From contig JAMPXJ010000013.1 of the NCBI GenBank assembly GCA_023701205.1, positions 43,251 to 107,250 on the forward strand: DNA of 64,000 nt, in the 5' to 3' direction. The position numbers and the translations under genes are program-made. Source of the DNA: Oligoflexia bacterium. Its GTDB lineage: Bacteria; Bdellovibrionota; UBA1018. The notes below the pieces were generated by a model. It was not told where the DNA came from. It saw only the letters and a list, made by a program, of their open reading frames with translations, and ran no database searches. Shown here in pieces: positions 8,026 through 15,563 of the stretch (its first letter is position 1; every line of letters starts with the position of its first letter).

Positions 8026-8858
8026 TGGTAGAATTCCTCGACATAGATAGCTCCGCTCAACCCAGCTTGACCTGTGAATCCCGATACTCCTGCGGTTCCG
8101 CCCGATCCGCTTTGTCCGACCGAATAGCTATAAGACGATGCCGGGTTTGGAATAATCACATCGAAGCCACCTCCCGCACCGCCGCCCGCGCCAGCAAAAA
8201 CTCCGGCAGCATAACCGCCGGCACCGCCACCGCCTCCGCCATACGACCCGCTTGTTATTGGCCCTGCGTTCGAAGTATTGGTTGAACCAGATCCTATGCT
8301 CCCTGGACCGAATAGCGATGATCCGCCGTTTCCGCCGTGCGTGTAAGTTGACCCTAATCCTCCCGGTGCCGATCCGTATGCGCCCTGAAGCGTTCTACCA
8401 AAAGCCAATCCGCCAGAGTTAGTTGCTGTTCCGCCAGCTCCGCCCCATGACGAATTTGTAACGCCGCCAGTGCCGCCGTTTCCTGTGAGGAAACTTGAGC
8501 CAAAGGTAGTCGCGGTCCCATTTCCTCCCGATCCTGCTCCGCTCGACCCTGACCCCGCCCCGCCTCCACCGCCGCCGACCCCGTAGACTCTGAGCCACAC
8601 AACGCCAGCGGGCTTCGTGTAGGTTCCCGATCCTGAGAAAAAGGATTGAACGGTCGGAGACGTGAGCCCCGAAATCTTAACGCGAGTTACAGCGGAGTCA
8701 GCAATTTTAGCCGTCGAAATCCCGCTATCCTTGACCCGCACCTGCGCGCCGTTTCGCTCAAGCGTCGTTCCATCCGGACTCAGATAGAGCGGCTTGATTT
8801 CAACGCCGTGAGCGAGCGCCGGGAGCAGGAAAAGAAAAAGTGAAAGCCAGTTTTTCAT
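8022..8858 (-). CDS. Exported glycine-rich spike / receptor-binding protein
   Basis: 278 residues from the ATG at 8858 (AAAGGTG upstream; another ATG 15 bases earlier is less likely). MKNWLSLFLFLLPALAHG is a typical signal peptide, rare for a spike. Residues about 45-70 (SGISTAKIADSAVTRVKISG) resemble the shaft of phage fibres. From about residue 74 a GSGTYTKPAGVVWLRVYGVG motif opens a glycine-rich domain with many GGGG runs, like the polyglycine-helix adhesins of phage fibre tips. It probably recognises the host surface. Function is inferred from composition and motif; binding target unknown. Confidence 0.75.
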   Translation of the reverse strand: MKNWLSLFLFLLPALAHGVEIKPLYLSPDGTTLERNGAQVRVKDSGISTAKIADSAVTRVKISGLTSPTVQSFFSGSGTYTKPAGVVWLRVYGVGGGGGGAGSGSSGAGSGGNGTATTFGSSFLTGNGGTGGVTNSSWGGAGGTATNSGGLAFGRTLQGAYGSAPGGLGSTYTHGGNGGSSLFGPGSIGSGSTNTSNAGPITSGSYGGGGGGAGGYAAGVFAGAGGGAGGGFDVIIPNPASSYSYSVGQSGSGGTAGVSGFTGQAGLSGAIYVEEFYQ

Positions 8859-8862
8859 TTGA

Positions 8863-9546
8863 TCACCTTTCATTCATGCAAGTGAGCGTGGTTCCAGCGA
8901 CGGAATAGCCGTAGAGCGCCGCCGTGTTTCGCCAGACAACTTTTTCGCCAGCCACGACGAGGACCCCTTTGTTGGCTCCCGCATTCGAGACGCTCGCGCC
9001 TCCGATCCAGAGATCCGCGCCCGACTCATTGACGAAAGTCAGGCATTTTCGGTCCGTGTCCTGAGCGACGATGAGCCCGGCCGTTGCCGCCGCGAGGACC
9101 GCCGCCGAAACCGTGAAACTCGAACCGTCCGCGAGCGTGACACCTCCGGCGAGCTGGTTAATCAGGCTCCCGGGCCGGATCTCAGCAAGCCGGCTCATAA
9201 CCACCGTCATGGTCTTTCCGGCCTGGGCGCTCCAGTGAAAATAGCCTCGCGCCATGGGCACAATCTGACTGAATACCGCGTTTTTTGTGAGCGGCACGGC
9301 GCCTTGCTGCTTATTTCGGCTATTCGGCCGGAAACTCACCTCTGCGCTTGAATCGGTCGCGGAGGCAATCCAGATGGACCGGAAAGAGCCGACCTCAAAA
9401 GGATCATTTTCGCTCCGTGCGGTCGCGAGATCGAAAGTCTGGACCTCAATATCCGCGCCTTGCTCGATGAGCTGGAGCAGGAGCAACGCGGCCTCTTTTT
9501 GAGACTCATCGGCGAGCGCCATTTTTGCGAGCGCGAGATTTTCCAC
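8863..9546 (-). CDS. Provirus structural protein, unknown
   Basis: 227 residues from a GTG at 9546 that lies one base after the TAA of the large preceding gene and is preceded by GAAAGAAGGTG. Upstream in-frame codons lie wholly inside the neighbour and are ignored. The sequence is beta-rich. Its C-terminal half (VNESGADLWIGGASVSNAGA) resembles small decoration or fibre-base domains that end phage virion proteins. No membrane span. Its place between the large membrane protein and the spike suggests a vertex or spike-base protein. Confidence 0.65.
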   Translation of the reverse strand: MENLALAKMALADESQKEAALLLLQLIEQGADIEVQTFDLATARSENDPFEVGSFRSIWIASATDSSAEVSFRPNSRNKQQGAVPLTKNAVFSQIVPMARGYFHWSAQAGKTMTVVMSRLAEIRPGSLINQLAGGVTLADGSSFTVSAAVLAAATAGLIVAQDTDRKCLTFVNESGADLWIGGASVSNAGANKGVLVVAGEKVVWRNTAALYGYSVAGTTLTCMNER

Positions 9547-9547
9547 G

Positions 9548-11206
9548 TTACACCTTCTTTCCGAAAATGAAGTAACCGGCGACCAGGGCGGCGACCAGGA
9601 GGGGAACCCCGGCCTTGACTGTTGTGGGCGCTGAAACCACTGTGTCCAGCGCCGCGGCGACCGGAGAAACCGCGGTGCCGGGAGCCGGAGACGAGGGCGC
9701 AATGCTCACGTTACTTGCAATCGTGCTGAACGCTGCAACTGTCGGAGCCCCAAAGATATCCGTTGCCGATGGCAGAGAAGGCGCCACGCTATTGAAAAGC
9801 CCCGATGTGTCCAGACTGATCCCACCGCCTAAATTCAGCATTTCTTTTCCTCCCTCGATTGCCGGCGACCCAGCGCCGACCACGTTTGAAACTCCAGTAG
9901 CGTTCGCGATCGCGCCCACTGCGTCCCCGGCTCCCGCGCCGAGCACGTTTTGACCTATCCCAGCAACGTCAACGGGTTTCCCCATGATCAGATTCGACGC
10001 CGTGTCCGTTGCCGCGCCAGTCACGGCCGTTGCAACCCCGCCGCTCAAGCCGAGATCCGCCACAACTCCGGCCGCAATGGGTGCGACGATTGCGACGGCC
10101 GCGATAGCAAGCGAGACCTCCATTGCAGTCATCACCAGCTTTACAACCTGAACAAAAATAGGCGTTCCAGTGTCGATTGCTTTTTTGAACCGTTTAAGCC
10201 CTTCGCCGGCATCCCCGAAAAGCCCCTGGGCGCGCACACTCGCCTGATATTTTTCGTTCTCGCTCCTGAGCCAATCCCGAAGTAGCTTCATTGCCTCCGC
10301 CGGAAAGACGCCGCTATCTCGGATGAGATCCCATTGGTTAGCATCCGTTTGTGAGGCTCCCTCGCCCGTCAAAAAGGACTGCGTTTTATAGGAGTTTTTG
10401 AGAGGCCACGCGCTGATAACCTCCGAAAGCATGAGCGCCACAAGTGTCTTGGGGTAGACCTTGGTTTTTCCGTCCGGTCCTGGCATCTTCCCTAAAAGAC
10501 GCCTCACCGAATCATCGGTGACGCCGATGGGTTTAAACCGTCCCATTGTGATGTAGGGCCGGTAATCTCCGCGAGTCCATCTTTCAATTTCAAGCGGACC
10601 GGTATAGTTGAATTTGATAGGGTAATTCAATAATTCAAATTCAATAACGCCTTTTTCGACCGCCTCTCTTATCTCGTCGTCCTTGTGATTTAAGAGGTCC
10701 GCCACTAAAGACGCATCCGATTCTATCCCGCGAAGCCAGCGACGAAGCGCCCTTATGGTGTCCCAATAGGACATGGACCCGCTCCGTCTCGACATGCTGT
10801 TATAATTGTCAGGATTTGGAATGAAGTATTTTTCAAGCTCTACTTCGAAGCCCACGTTTCGGAGGACTTGAATATGGTCTTTGAGAGCGGTGCGCGCTGC
10901 TTTGATATGATTTCGGAGATAATCAACCGGCTTGTGCGTGTCCCAGCGCCTCTCATTGGATTTTCCGGTGCCACGAAACGGGTTGACGTTCAAGGGAACC
11001 CTTTGAGGGAATTCGACATACTTTGAATCGGGATCGGGATCGGGATAAATTGCGTCCACGTTGACGTCCGAAACAGTGCGGACGTTATTCCCGGGCGCCT
11101 TTTCCCCAGTGGGAACTGCCTTGAAACTCCAGCGCACCGATCTACTGGCCCGAACCAGTTTTTGCGGCGGCCGTTCATAAGTTCCACTTGAGTCCCATTT
11201 CGCCAT
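9548..11206 (-). CDS. Large membrane-anchored provirus structural protein
   Basis: 552 residues, the longest provirus gene. Residues 1-340 are soluble and charged. A hydrophobic Ala/Val-rich stretch at about 365-400 could span the membrane. A Gly/Ala/Ser/Pro-rich segment without charges follows to residue 530, and the last 20 residues (VPLLVAALVAGYFIFGKKV) form a C-terminal anchor. It is translated after a strong terminator that follows the capsid gene, so its level should be much lower than the capsid. A minor virion protein linking membrane and vertex is plausible; no homologue recognised. Confidence 0.75.
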   Translation of the reverse strand: MAKWDSSGTYERPPQKLVRASRSVRWSFKAVPTGEKAPGNNVRTVSDVNVDAIYPDPDPDSKYVEFPQRVPLNVNPFRGTGKSNERRWDTHKPVDYLRNHIKAARTALKDHIQVLRNVGFEVELEKYFIPNPDNYNSMSRRSGSMSYWDTIRALRRWLRGIESDASLVADLLNHKDDEIREAVEKGVIEFELLNYPIKFNYTGPLEIERWTRGDYRPYITMGRFKPIGVTDDSVRRLLGKMPGPDGKTKVYPKTLVALMLSEVISAWPLKNSYKTQSFLTGEGASQTDANQWDLIRDSGVFPAEAMKLLRDWLRSENEKYQASVRAQGLFGDAGEGLKRFKKAIDTGTPIFVQVVKLVMTAMEVSLAIAAVAIVAPIAAGVVADLGLSGGVATAVTGAATDTASNLIMGKPVDVAGIGQNVLGAGAGDAVGAIANATGVSNVVGAGSPAIEGGKEMLNLGGGISLDTSGLFNSVAPSLPSATDIFGAPTVAAFSTIASNVSIAPSSPAPGTAVSPVAAALDTVVSAPTTVKAGVPLLVAALVAGYFIFGKKV

Positions 11207-11222
11207 GATGTTTTTTCCGAAG

Positions 11223-11263
11223 AAAAACTCCCGCGCGGCCGAGGAGCGGAGGCCGCGCGGGAG
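11223..11263 (-). terminator. Rho-independent terminator after the capsid gene
   Basis: A 13-bp perfect GC-rich stem (11228-11240 with 11251-11263, 10-base loop) followed on the minus strand by TTTTT. It lies between the capsid stop at 11282 and the next start at 11206 and would give high capsid expression with partial read-through to later genes. Confidence 0.85.
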
Positions 11264-11281
11264 CCGTGGTTGCGATGCGGG

Positions 11282-12328
11282 TTACGCAGGCACCTGGACA
11301 ATCTCATGCTGCTCGATGTTGAGCTGCAAGGGATAGGTGACACCCGAGCGAGTCGAGATCACAAGCCGGAGGCTAGTGAGCGCGCGCGCGTCGAAGGCCG
11401 TGTTGAGATCCCCTTCGCTCGTGAGCAGCGGGATATAGACATACCCGTCAAGACGCGAGGAGTTGGACGCCCTGGCGGCGTTGCAGCCGAACATCTGCCG
11501 CATTTTCGCCTGAGCAGCCAGGAACGTGGTCTGCGCGATGATCTCCGAACCCGTCATAATCTTGATGTCGGTGACACCGAGATCCGAGCGGACCGGAACG
11601 GCCGTTCCGTCCTTGACATACAACGCGAGGCCGGCAACGAAATTGCCGAAATTCAGCTCAAAGCTGCGCTCGTTGGCCTGGGCGCCGATGGACTCCTGAC
11701 TCCATGTCTGCTTGAAGTGAGCCAGCGGGAAGTTCGCGGGAACGCCGAGGACCTCCTCGATGTACGCTTCGATCACGAAAGACTGGTTGGCATACGTGAT
11801 GGTAGCGCCGGAAGTGTCCAGACCCGAATACGGACCCGTGATGAACTTGACTTCCGCCTGAGATTTTCCGCGAAGGTCCAGCCACGTGCCGGAGCCGTTT
11901 TTCTTCGCGAGAATCATCTCGAAGGGGATCACGACGGTTTCACGCGCAGTCGTATACTGCGTCGTGGTTCCCCAGGCGAAACCGCCGTCAGCGGTCGGGT
12001 TGTTGCCGGTCACGGCCGAGGCGCCGGCCGAGGACTTCCGCTCACCTTCCTGACCGAAAGCCAGGATCTCCACCATGTGGAGCATGTGCGGACGCACGTT
12101 TTTCACGACGCGGCCGTTGACCTGCACGATGATCTGGTTGATCAGCGTGTCGAAGGTCGACTCCACCGGAGCCGCCGGAGATCCGGAGCTGAAGGTGTAG
12201 GAAAGGCTCCCGTTGAAAACCAGCGTGAGCTGTTTCGCGACGAGATCCTTGGGCAGCGGGAGCTGCAAGGTCTGACTGGGAGCGAAAGCTGTATCTTGCA
12301 GCCGGCGCTCACGGGTTTGAACTCTCAT
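11282..12328 (-). CDS. Probable double-jelly-roll major capsid protein
   Basis: 348 residues, no signal peptide, no membrane span, beta-rich with short Gly/Ser/Pro/Asn loops. The N-terminal pattern (LQLPLPKDLVAKQLTLVFNG, then a strand and TLINQIIVQVNG) resembles the opening strands of the first jelly roll in PM2/FLiP-like capsid proteins. Length fits the class (PM2 P2 269, PRD1 P3 about 395). The start has AGGGGAATCAAA upstream. The order ATPase, small membrane protein, capsid is the hallmark order of DJR phages and proviruses. The gene has its own terminator. Assignment rests on synteny, size and strand pattern; a structure prediction would settle it. Confidence 0.75.
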   Translation of the reverse strand: MRVQTRERRLQDTAFAPSQTLQLPLPKDLVAKQLTLVFNGSLSYTFSSGSPAAPVESTFDTLINQIIVQVNGRVVKNVRPHMLHMVEILAFGQEGERKSSAGASAVTGNNPTADGGFAWGTTTQYTTARETVVIPFEMILAKKNGSGTWLDLRGKSQAEVKFITGPYSGLDTSGATITYANQSFVIEAYIEEVLGVPANFPLAHFKQTWSQESIGAQANERSFELNFGNFVAGLALYVKDGTAVPVRSDLGVTDIKIMTGSEIIAQTTFLAAQAKMRQMFGCNAARASNSSRLDGYVYIPLLTSEGDLNTAFDARALTSLRLVISTRSGVTYPLQLNIEQHEIVQVPA

Positions 12329-12380
12329 TTTGATTCCCCTTTTTTTTTCTTTTTTGGCCAGTTTTCGCGGGAATTCGCGG

Positions 12381-12482
12381 TTACTTCACGATGGCGCCGA
12401 CCGTGGGCACCTTTTTGGCGATGTACATGGCCAGGAGGCCGCCGATAACACCCAGGGCAATCTGTTTCGCGAGAGTCTTCAT
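12381..12482 (-). CDS. 33-residue membrane protein between ATPase and capsid genes
   Basis: MKTLAKQIALGVIGGLLAMY and a short KKVPTVGAIVK tail. One membrane helix (residues about 7-22) between positive ends. AAAGGA lies 8 bases before the ATG. Tiny single-span proteins at this place, between packaging ATPase and capsid, are common in membrane-containing DJR phages and are usually virion membrane proteins. Confidence 0.75.
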   Translation of the reverse strand: MKTLAKQIALGVIGGLLAMYIAKKVPTVGAIVK

Positions 12483-12648
12483 GATTTTTTCCTTTCGATT
12501 TTTCGATTTTTTACTTTCCGACTGTTTTTCGAGACTCAGCTCGCGTCCGGAAAGTGTCAACAGATTTTCATAATATTATAATTTCTTCATCTTTACAAAA
12601 ATAGAACGCAACGCGGCTGGCCAGGGGGATAGGCGCCGATTTTTTGGC
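12483..12648 (-). promoter_or_regulatory. AT-rich leader of the capsid transcript
   Basis: The gap between the ATPase stop and the small membrane gene is AT-rich in a GC-rich genome. On the minus strand it holds TATAAT (12575-12580), a possible -10 box, and a TTGACA at 12555-12560. A -35 box at correct spacing to the TATAAT is weak. It probably contains an extra promoter for the capsid segment. Confidence 0.4.
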
Positions 12649-13287
12649 TCAGCTTGTGACTATTTGCGGGGGATTTTGATCTCTGAAATGCAAAAACTGG
12701 TATTGCCGGAGCGTGCGGAGCTGCGCCGCGTGTGAGCCCATGAATTCCTTGAGATAGTTGAAATCATTGGCCTCGTTGAAATTCGAGCAAAAAATGTGGT
12801 GACTCTGCGAGAGGATATTTTTATTCACGTTGGCAGGGCGCTGCGAGCAGGAAATCAGCCCGATATTCTCATGTCTCCCCGTGAGCAGGCATTCCTTGAG
12901 CCATTTCGGGATAAAATGCGGACTCGCGAAGTTGTGGACCTCATCGATCACAAGGCAAAGGGAACTCTGCCAGCGGCACGCACGCTGGCGCATGTAGCAG
13001 ACCCGAAGCGCCTCATTGAAAACGTCGTCGTGGTTATCCGCCTCGATATCGAATTGGAAAATCAGCTTGAAAGCCGGCGCATCCATCGTCTCCCGGATCG
13101 CGCGCCCAAAGCCGTCAAACGTGCTCACGAAATGAACTCCCGGGCCGCGCTCGTTACTGTACTCCCGGAGCCGGTCGAAAATCACAAGCCGCGGGAACGC
13201 GCGATCGCGCTGAATCTTTCGCGCGAGCGTCGTCTTTCCGCTCCCGCGTTTACCCAGGATAGTGATTACGTCCGTTTTCGTGAACAC
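12649..13287 (-). CDS. Packaging ATPase, FtsK/HerA type
   Basis: 212 residues from a GTG at 13287. Walker A is GKRGSGKT (residues 12-19), Walker B is CLVIDE (111-116) followed by VHNF, and SQRP (148-151) provides the conserved Gln seen in the FtsK/HerA superfamily. The length and simple single-domain layout match the P9-type genome-packaging ATPases of PRD1, PM2 and FLiP rather than large terminases. It would pump DNA into a preformed capsid, or act in virion assembly. It precedes the small membrane protein and capsid genes, the diagnostic order. No nuclease domain. Confidence 0.88.
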   Translation of the reverse strand: MFTKTDVITILGKRGSGKTTLARKIQRDRAFPRLVIFDRLREYSNERGPGVHFVSTFDGFGRAIRETMDAPAFKLIFQFDIEADNHDDVFNEALRVCYMRQRACRWQSSLCLVIDEVHNFASPHFIPKWLKECLLTGRHENIGLISCSQRPANVNKNILSQSHHIFCSNFNEANDFNYLKEFMGSHAAQLRTLRQYQFLHFRDQNPPQIVTS

Positions 13288-13294
13288 GCGGGAC

Positions 13295-13822
13295 TCACGC
13301 GGCCGGCGCGGCCGGCGGCGGCGCCTTCCCGTCCGCTCCGCGCGCCATGCGCTCTTGCTGGACCTTCGAGAAAATCATGTATTTCGAAACCGCAATACTC
13401 CCGATGCCGATAACCGCCATCAGCTCCGGACTCATCTCCGCTTCGGTGACATTGGGGAACCATTTCTGCAATACCGGGTTGAGGTAAATGCAGATTCTAG
13501 CGCGCTCCTCATCGCTGATTTCGATCTCCTTGACCCCGGTTTGATCAACCAGGAACCCCGAAGCAACGCCAGTGAGATCCGAGATCATCGGAGCATAGTC
13601 GGTCGGCGGTTGGATCGGAGCGGAGTCTGCCTCGGCCGAAAAGCTCGGTTCGCCTTGTGCCTGGGCATCGCCTGGCAACGGGTTTTTTCGAGGCCGACCC
13701 CGCTTCCGCTTGAGCGGCGCCGCCTGGGCATCCGCCAAGTTTTGTTTACTCTCCTGGATAACCGCGTCGATCGGGAGCGCGGCTGGAGTTTCCTGATTTT
13801 CTGGATTTTCTGGATTACCCAT
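13295..13822 (-). CDS. Provirus protein with basic patch, possibly membrane-associated
   Basis: 175 residues. Pro/Gln/Ala-rich and probably disordered up to residue 80, with KRKRGRPRKNP (residues 38-48), an AT-hook-like basic patch that could contact DNA. Residues about 136-155 (MAVIGIGSIAVSKYMIFSKV) are hydrophobic. It ends 7 bases before the ATPase start. A DNA-contacting minor virion protein or ATPase partner is possible; no family recognised. Confidence 0.6.
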   Translation of the reverse strand: MGNPENPENQETPAALPIDAVIQESKQNLADAQAAPLKRKRGRPRKNPLPGDAQAQGEPSFSAEADSAPIQPPTDYAPMISDLTGVASGFLVDQTGVKEIEISDEERARICIYLNPVLQKWFPNVTEAEMSPELMAVIGIGSIAVSKYMIFSKVQQERMARGADGKAPPPAAPAA

Positions 13823-13831
13823 TTTCAGACC

Positions 13832-14119
13832 TCAAAAAATAATCGTAGGAAGCCCGTTAATTTCTGGCGCCGGAGCTGGACTGGACTGCTCCCTGGGAGG
13901 CTCCTGGGCGAAAGCCATGGCCTGAGCGGTTTCCTGGGAATTCTTTTTTTTCCGCCGGAGCAGATAAAAGGCGCCGAAAATCACCGTTGCCGCCGCCGCG
14001 AGCGGAATAAATTGACGGGCGCTGAATTTCGCGCCGGGCGCGGCCGGGGTTTTTGCGGGAATTTCCGGAATAACCGGATCGACTTTCGGAATTGCTGGCG
14101 TGGCGGCTGGAATATCCAT
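13832..14119 (-). CDS. Small single-span membrane protein with Pro/Ala-rich arm
   Basis: 95 residues. The first 35 residues are Pro/Ala/Ile-rich, then one membrane helix (FIPLAAAATVIFGAFYLL, about 37-54) and a RRKKK stop-transfer patch, then a polar tail. AGAGG precedes the ATG at good distance. It is the first gene after the mid-element promoter region. A virion membrane protein is likely. Confidence 0.6.
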   Translation of the reverse strand: MDIPAATPAIPKVDPVIPEIPAKTPAAPGAKFSARQFIPLAAAATVIFGAFYLLRRKKKNSQETAQAMAFAQEPPREQSSPAPAPEINGLPTIIF

Positions 14120-14190
14120 GGCATTTAACCTCTGATATTCGATTATTTTAATTTCTTAAGATTGTAAATTACAATTAATTGTTTCGAAAA
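14120..14190 (-). promoter_or_regulatory. Promoter and operator of the provirus structural operon
   Basis: On the minus strand TTGTAA and TAAAAT are spaced by 18 bases, acceptable -35/-10 boxes, in an AT-rich island. ATTGTA and TACAAT at 14161-14175 form a 6-bp dyad with a 3-base centre over the -35 region, which looks like an operator. Confidence 0.5.
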
Positions 14191-14225
14191 TAAAAACGGC
14201 GGCACCCATTTCTGAGCGTCGCCGT
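14191..14225 (-). terminator. Terminator between early and structural genes of the provirus
   Basis: ACGGCG (14196-14201) pairs with CGCCGT (14220-14225), and the minus strand continues with TTTTTATTTT. It would end the transcript of the two genes at 14291-15119 just before the structural promoter. Confidence 0.6.
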
Positions 14226-14290
14226 TCCGCAGGAGCGCGCGAGTGTGCTAAGTCCGCGCGGTTCTTGGAGGAACTATTCCCCCTGCTAAA

Positions 14291-14515
14291 TCACATTTTC
14301 AGCGGCGGCTTTCCTCCCGCCAGCTCCCGGAGCAATTCCAGCGCGACGATGAGCCCGGCGGCGACGCCTTGCTCGAATTCGCTGGCGCGGTGATAAGACT
14401 CCGGCCGGCGCGTCAACGCCTGGGCATCGGAGGCCATGTGCTCCAATACGCGCACCGTTGCCTGGACGTGTTCCAGGGGAATGCCGGTTTCCCGTTTTTG
14501 AGTCGAAAGCTGCAT
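14291..14515 (-). CDS. Small helical provirus protein
   Basis: 74 residues with a very strong Shine-Dalgarno (AGGAGG) before the ATG. Mostly helical (residues 15-70), no membrane span and no motif. It follows the 183-residue gene by 52 bases and is separated from the structural operon by a terminator and promoter, so it belongs to an early or regulatory unit. Function unknown. Confidence 0.6.
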   Translation of the reverse strand: MQLSTQKRETGIPLEHVQATVRVLEHMASDAQALTRRPESYHRASEFEQGVAAGLIVALELLRELAGGKPPLKM

Positions 14516-14567
14516 TTTCGCGACCTCCTAAAATCGGATATGAGCCGTTTTTTTTGACGGGTAGACC

Positions 14568-15119
14568 CTACCCCGCAAGGCAGTCTTGGATTTTTGCAAG
14601 GATTGGAGCCCCAACACGCACGCGCTCGATGGCGCGCCCAATCGCGAGTGCGGTTAACCGCTCCCCTGAATCGGCGCCGTAGATTTCATTGAGCGCGGCG
14701 ACCTCGCGCGAGATCACCGCCGCGCGCTCCTGCTCGGATTGGTATTCCTGCCGGAACGCCGCGACCGCCGCGCGCTCCTGCTCGATCGCGCGCGCGCGTT
14801 CCTCCGTCTCAAGCGATGACACCGGCGCCGGCTCCTTCGCTTTCAGCGTCCTTGACAACTTCTCCACAAGTTGAACTATCGGCGCAATGTTTCCGGCCGC
14901 GAGATATCCAAGCGGATCGGCCTGGGCCGCGCCCGTCTCGTCCAGCCAGTCAAGCGCCGACTCGATTTCGCGGAAAGTGTATTTTTCCCGGAGTTTTTTG
15001 AGAATTTCGGAGCGGCGTTTTTTTTCTTCGATCGGCGCCAGCTCGTTGAAGTGATAGCGGTAGATCCTGCTCAGCGCGCGGTTTTCGGCGCGCGTCTTGG
15101 ATCTCGAATCAGTTTCCAT
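14568..15119 (-). CDS. First provirus gene, helical protein of unknown function
   Basis: 183 residues. The N-terminal 60 residues are basic and helical (KKRRSEILKKLREKYTFREI). Residues about 100-150 are Glu/Arg/Ala-rich and could be a coiled coil. No catalytic motif is visible. The ATG follows GGGGGAAT and a 7-bp dyad at 15125-15148. Since it is the first gene from attR, an early replication or control role is possible. Upstream codons are open in the same frame up to the attachment site, so in the circular genome it would be continuous with the gene at 3923-4351. Confidence 0.65.
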   Translation of the reverse strand: METDSRSKTRAENRALSRIYRYHFNELAPIEEKKRRSEILKKLREKYTFREIESALDWLDETGAAQADPLGYLAAGNIAPIVQLVEKLSRTLKAKEPAPVSSLETEERARAIEQERAAVAAFRQEYQSEQERAAVISREVAALNEIYGADSGERLTALAIGRAIERVRVGAPILAKIQDCLAG

Positions 15120-15124
15120 GCGAG

Positions 15125-15148
15125 TATTCCCCCGTTTTCGAGGGAATA
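15125..15148. promoter_or_regulatory. Dyad upstream of the first provirus gene
   Basis: TATTCCC (15125-15131) and GGGAATA (15142-15148) form a 7-bp inverted repeat around CCGTTTTCGA. It ends 6 bases before the ATG on the minus strand and could be an operator or a translational control hairpin. Confidence 0.4.
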
Positions 15149-15167
15149 TCGGGCGAAACAGAACGTG

Positions 15168-15195
15168 CCTTGACGTCCTATTTCTTATCGGACGT
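15168..15195 (-). other. attR, half dif-like site
   Basis: On the minus strand: ACGTCCGATAA, GAAATA, GGACGTCAAGG. The first arm and centre match attL over 15 bases (15179-15193). The third arm departs from a XerD arm (no TTATG), which suggests it is the phage-derived side. The first arm is on the host side. Confidence 0.7.
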
Positions 15196-15563
15196 TATTT
15201 TTCCGAGGACTGATCGGAATACCCCGGCCTACTGACTTGCGCTGAGTCATCATCGGACACTCAAACGAGCGCTGCGCGACCATAAACCAAGGAGTTTCTA
15301 GACGAAGACTCGGCGGGAATTGCAACGCCCAATCCAGCTGCGTTCCCGATCGGACCTCGGAAGGTTCTTTAGCAAATGGAAGGTCGGCACCGAGGTCACA
15401 TTGGGGGAATGACCCTCCCGCGCATACCGGATACTCAACTTTGATGGAGAAACGGGCGGGGAGCTAAGCGTGGGGTCAGACGATTGGAACGGAGCACGCT
15501 TTGCACCAGTGGCCGCTCCGAGAGTTGCTTGCAAAGAAGTATGAAGTGTGGAATTAGCGCTTC
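15196..15563. other. Intergenic region right of the provirus
   Basis: About 370 bases without a supported gene. Short reading frames exist but lack start signals and a recognisable product. It is probably host flank of the integration site with the promoter of the gene at 15564. Confidence 0.35.

Larger units (their letters stand above)
3949..15184. mobile_element. Provirus of a tailless double-jelly-roll phage, integrated at a dif-like site
   Basis: An 11.2-kb block with about 21 genes, all but one on the minus strand, flanked by a 15-bp direct repeat that lies inside dif-like sites. The key genes are a FtsK/HerA-type ATPase (12649-13287), a 33-residue membrane protein (12381-12482) and a probable DJR capsid protein (11282-12328). 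Further on come a large membrane-anchored protein, a signal-peptide-bearing glycine-rich spike, a lytic transglycosylase and a spanin-like pair. Many small single-span membrane proteins suggest an internal lipid membrane, as in PM2, PRD1 and FLiP. Size is close to PM2 (about 10 kb) and FLiP (about 9 kb). No integrase or transposase is present. There are no obvious stop-codon lesions in the structural genes, so it may be functional. Confidence 0.85.

Noticed and set aside
11270..12448. 392-codon plus-strand frame opposite the capsid gene
   Set aside because: It runs over the capsid gene, the small membrane gene and the intergenic region, has no recognisable content, and every other structural gene of the provirus is on the minus strand.
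3949..15184. Search for integrase, transposase, portal, terminase or tail genes in the provirus
   Set aside because: None found. The ATPase is too short and lacks a nuclease domain, and there is no tape measure or portal, so a tailed phage is excluded as far as the sequence shows.
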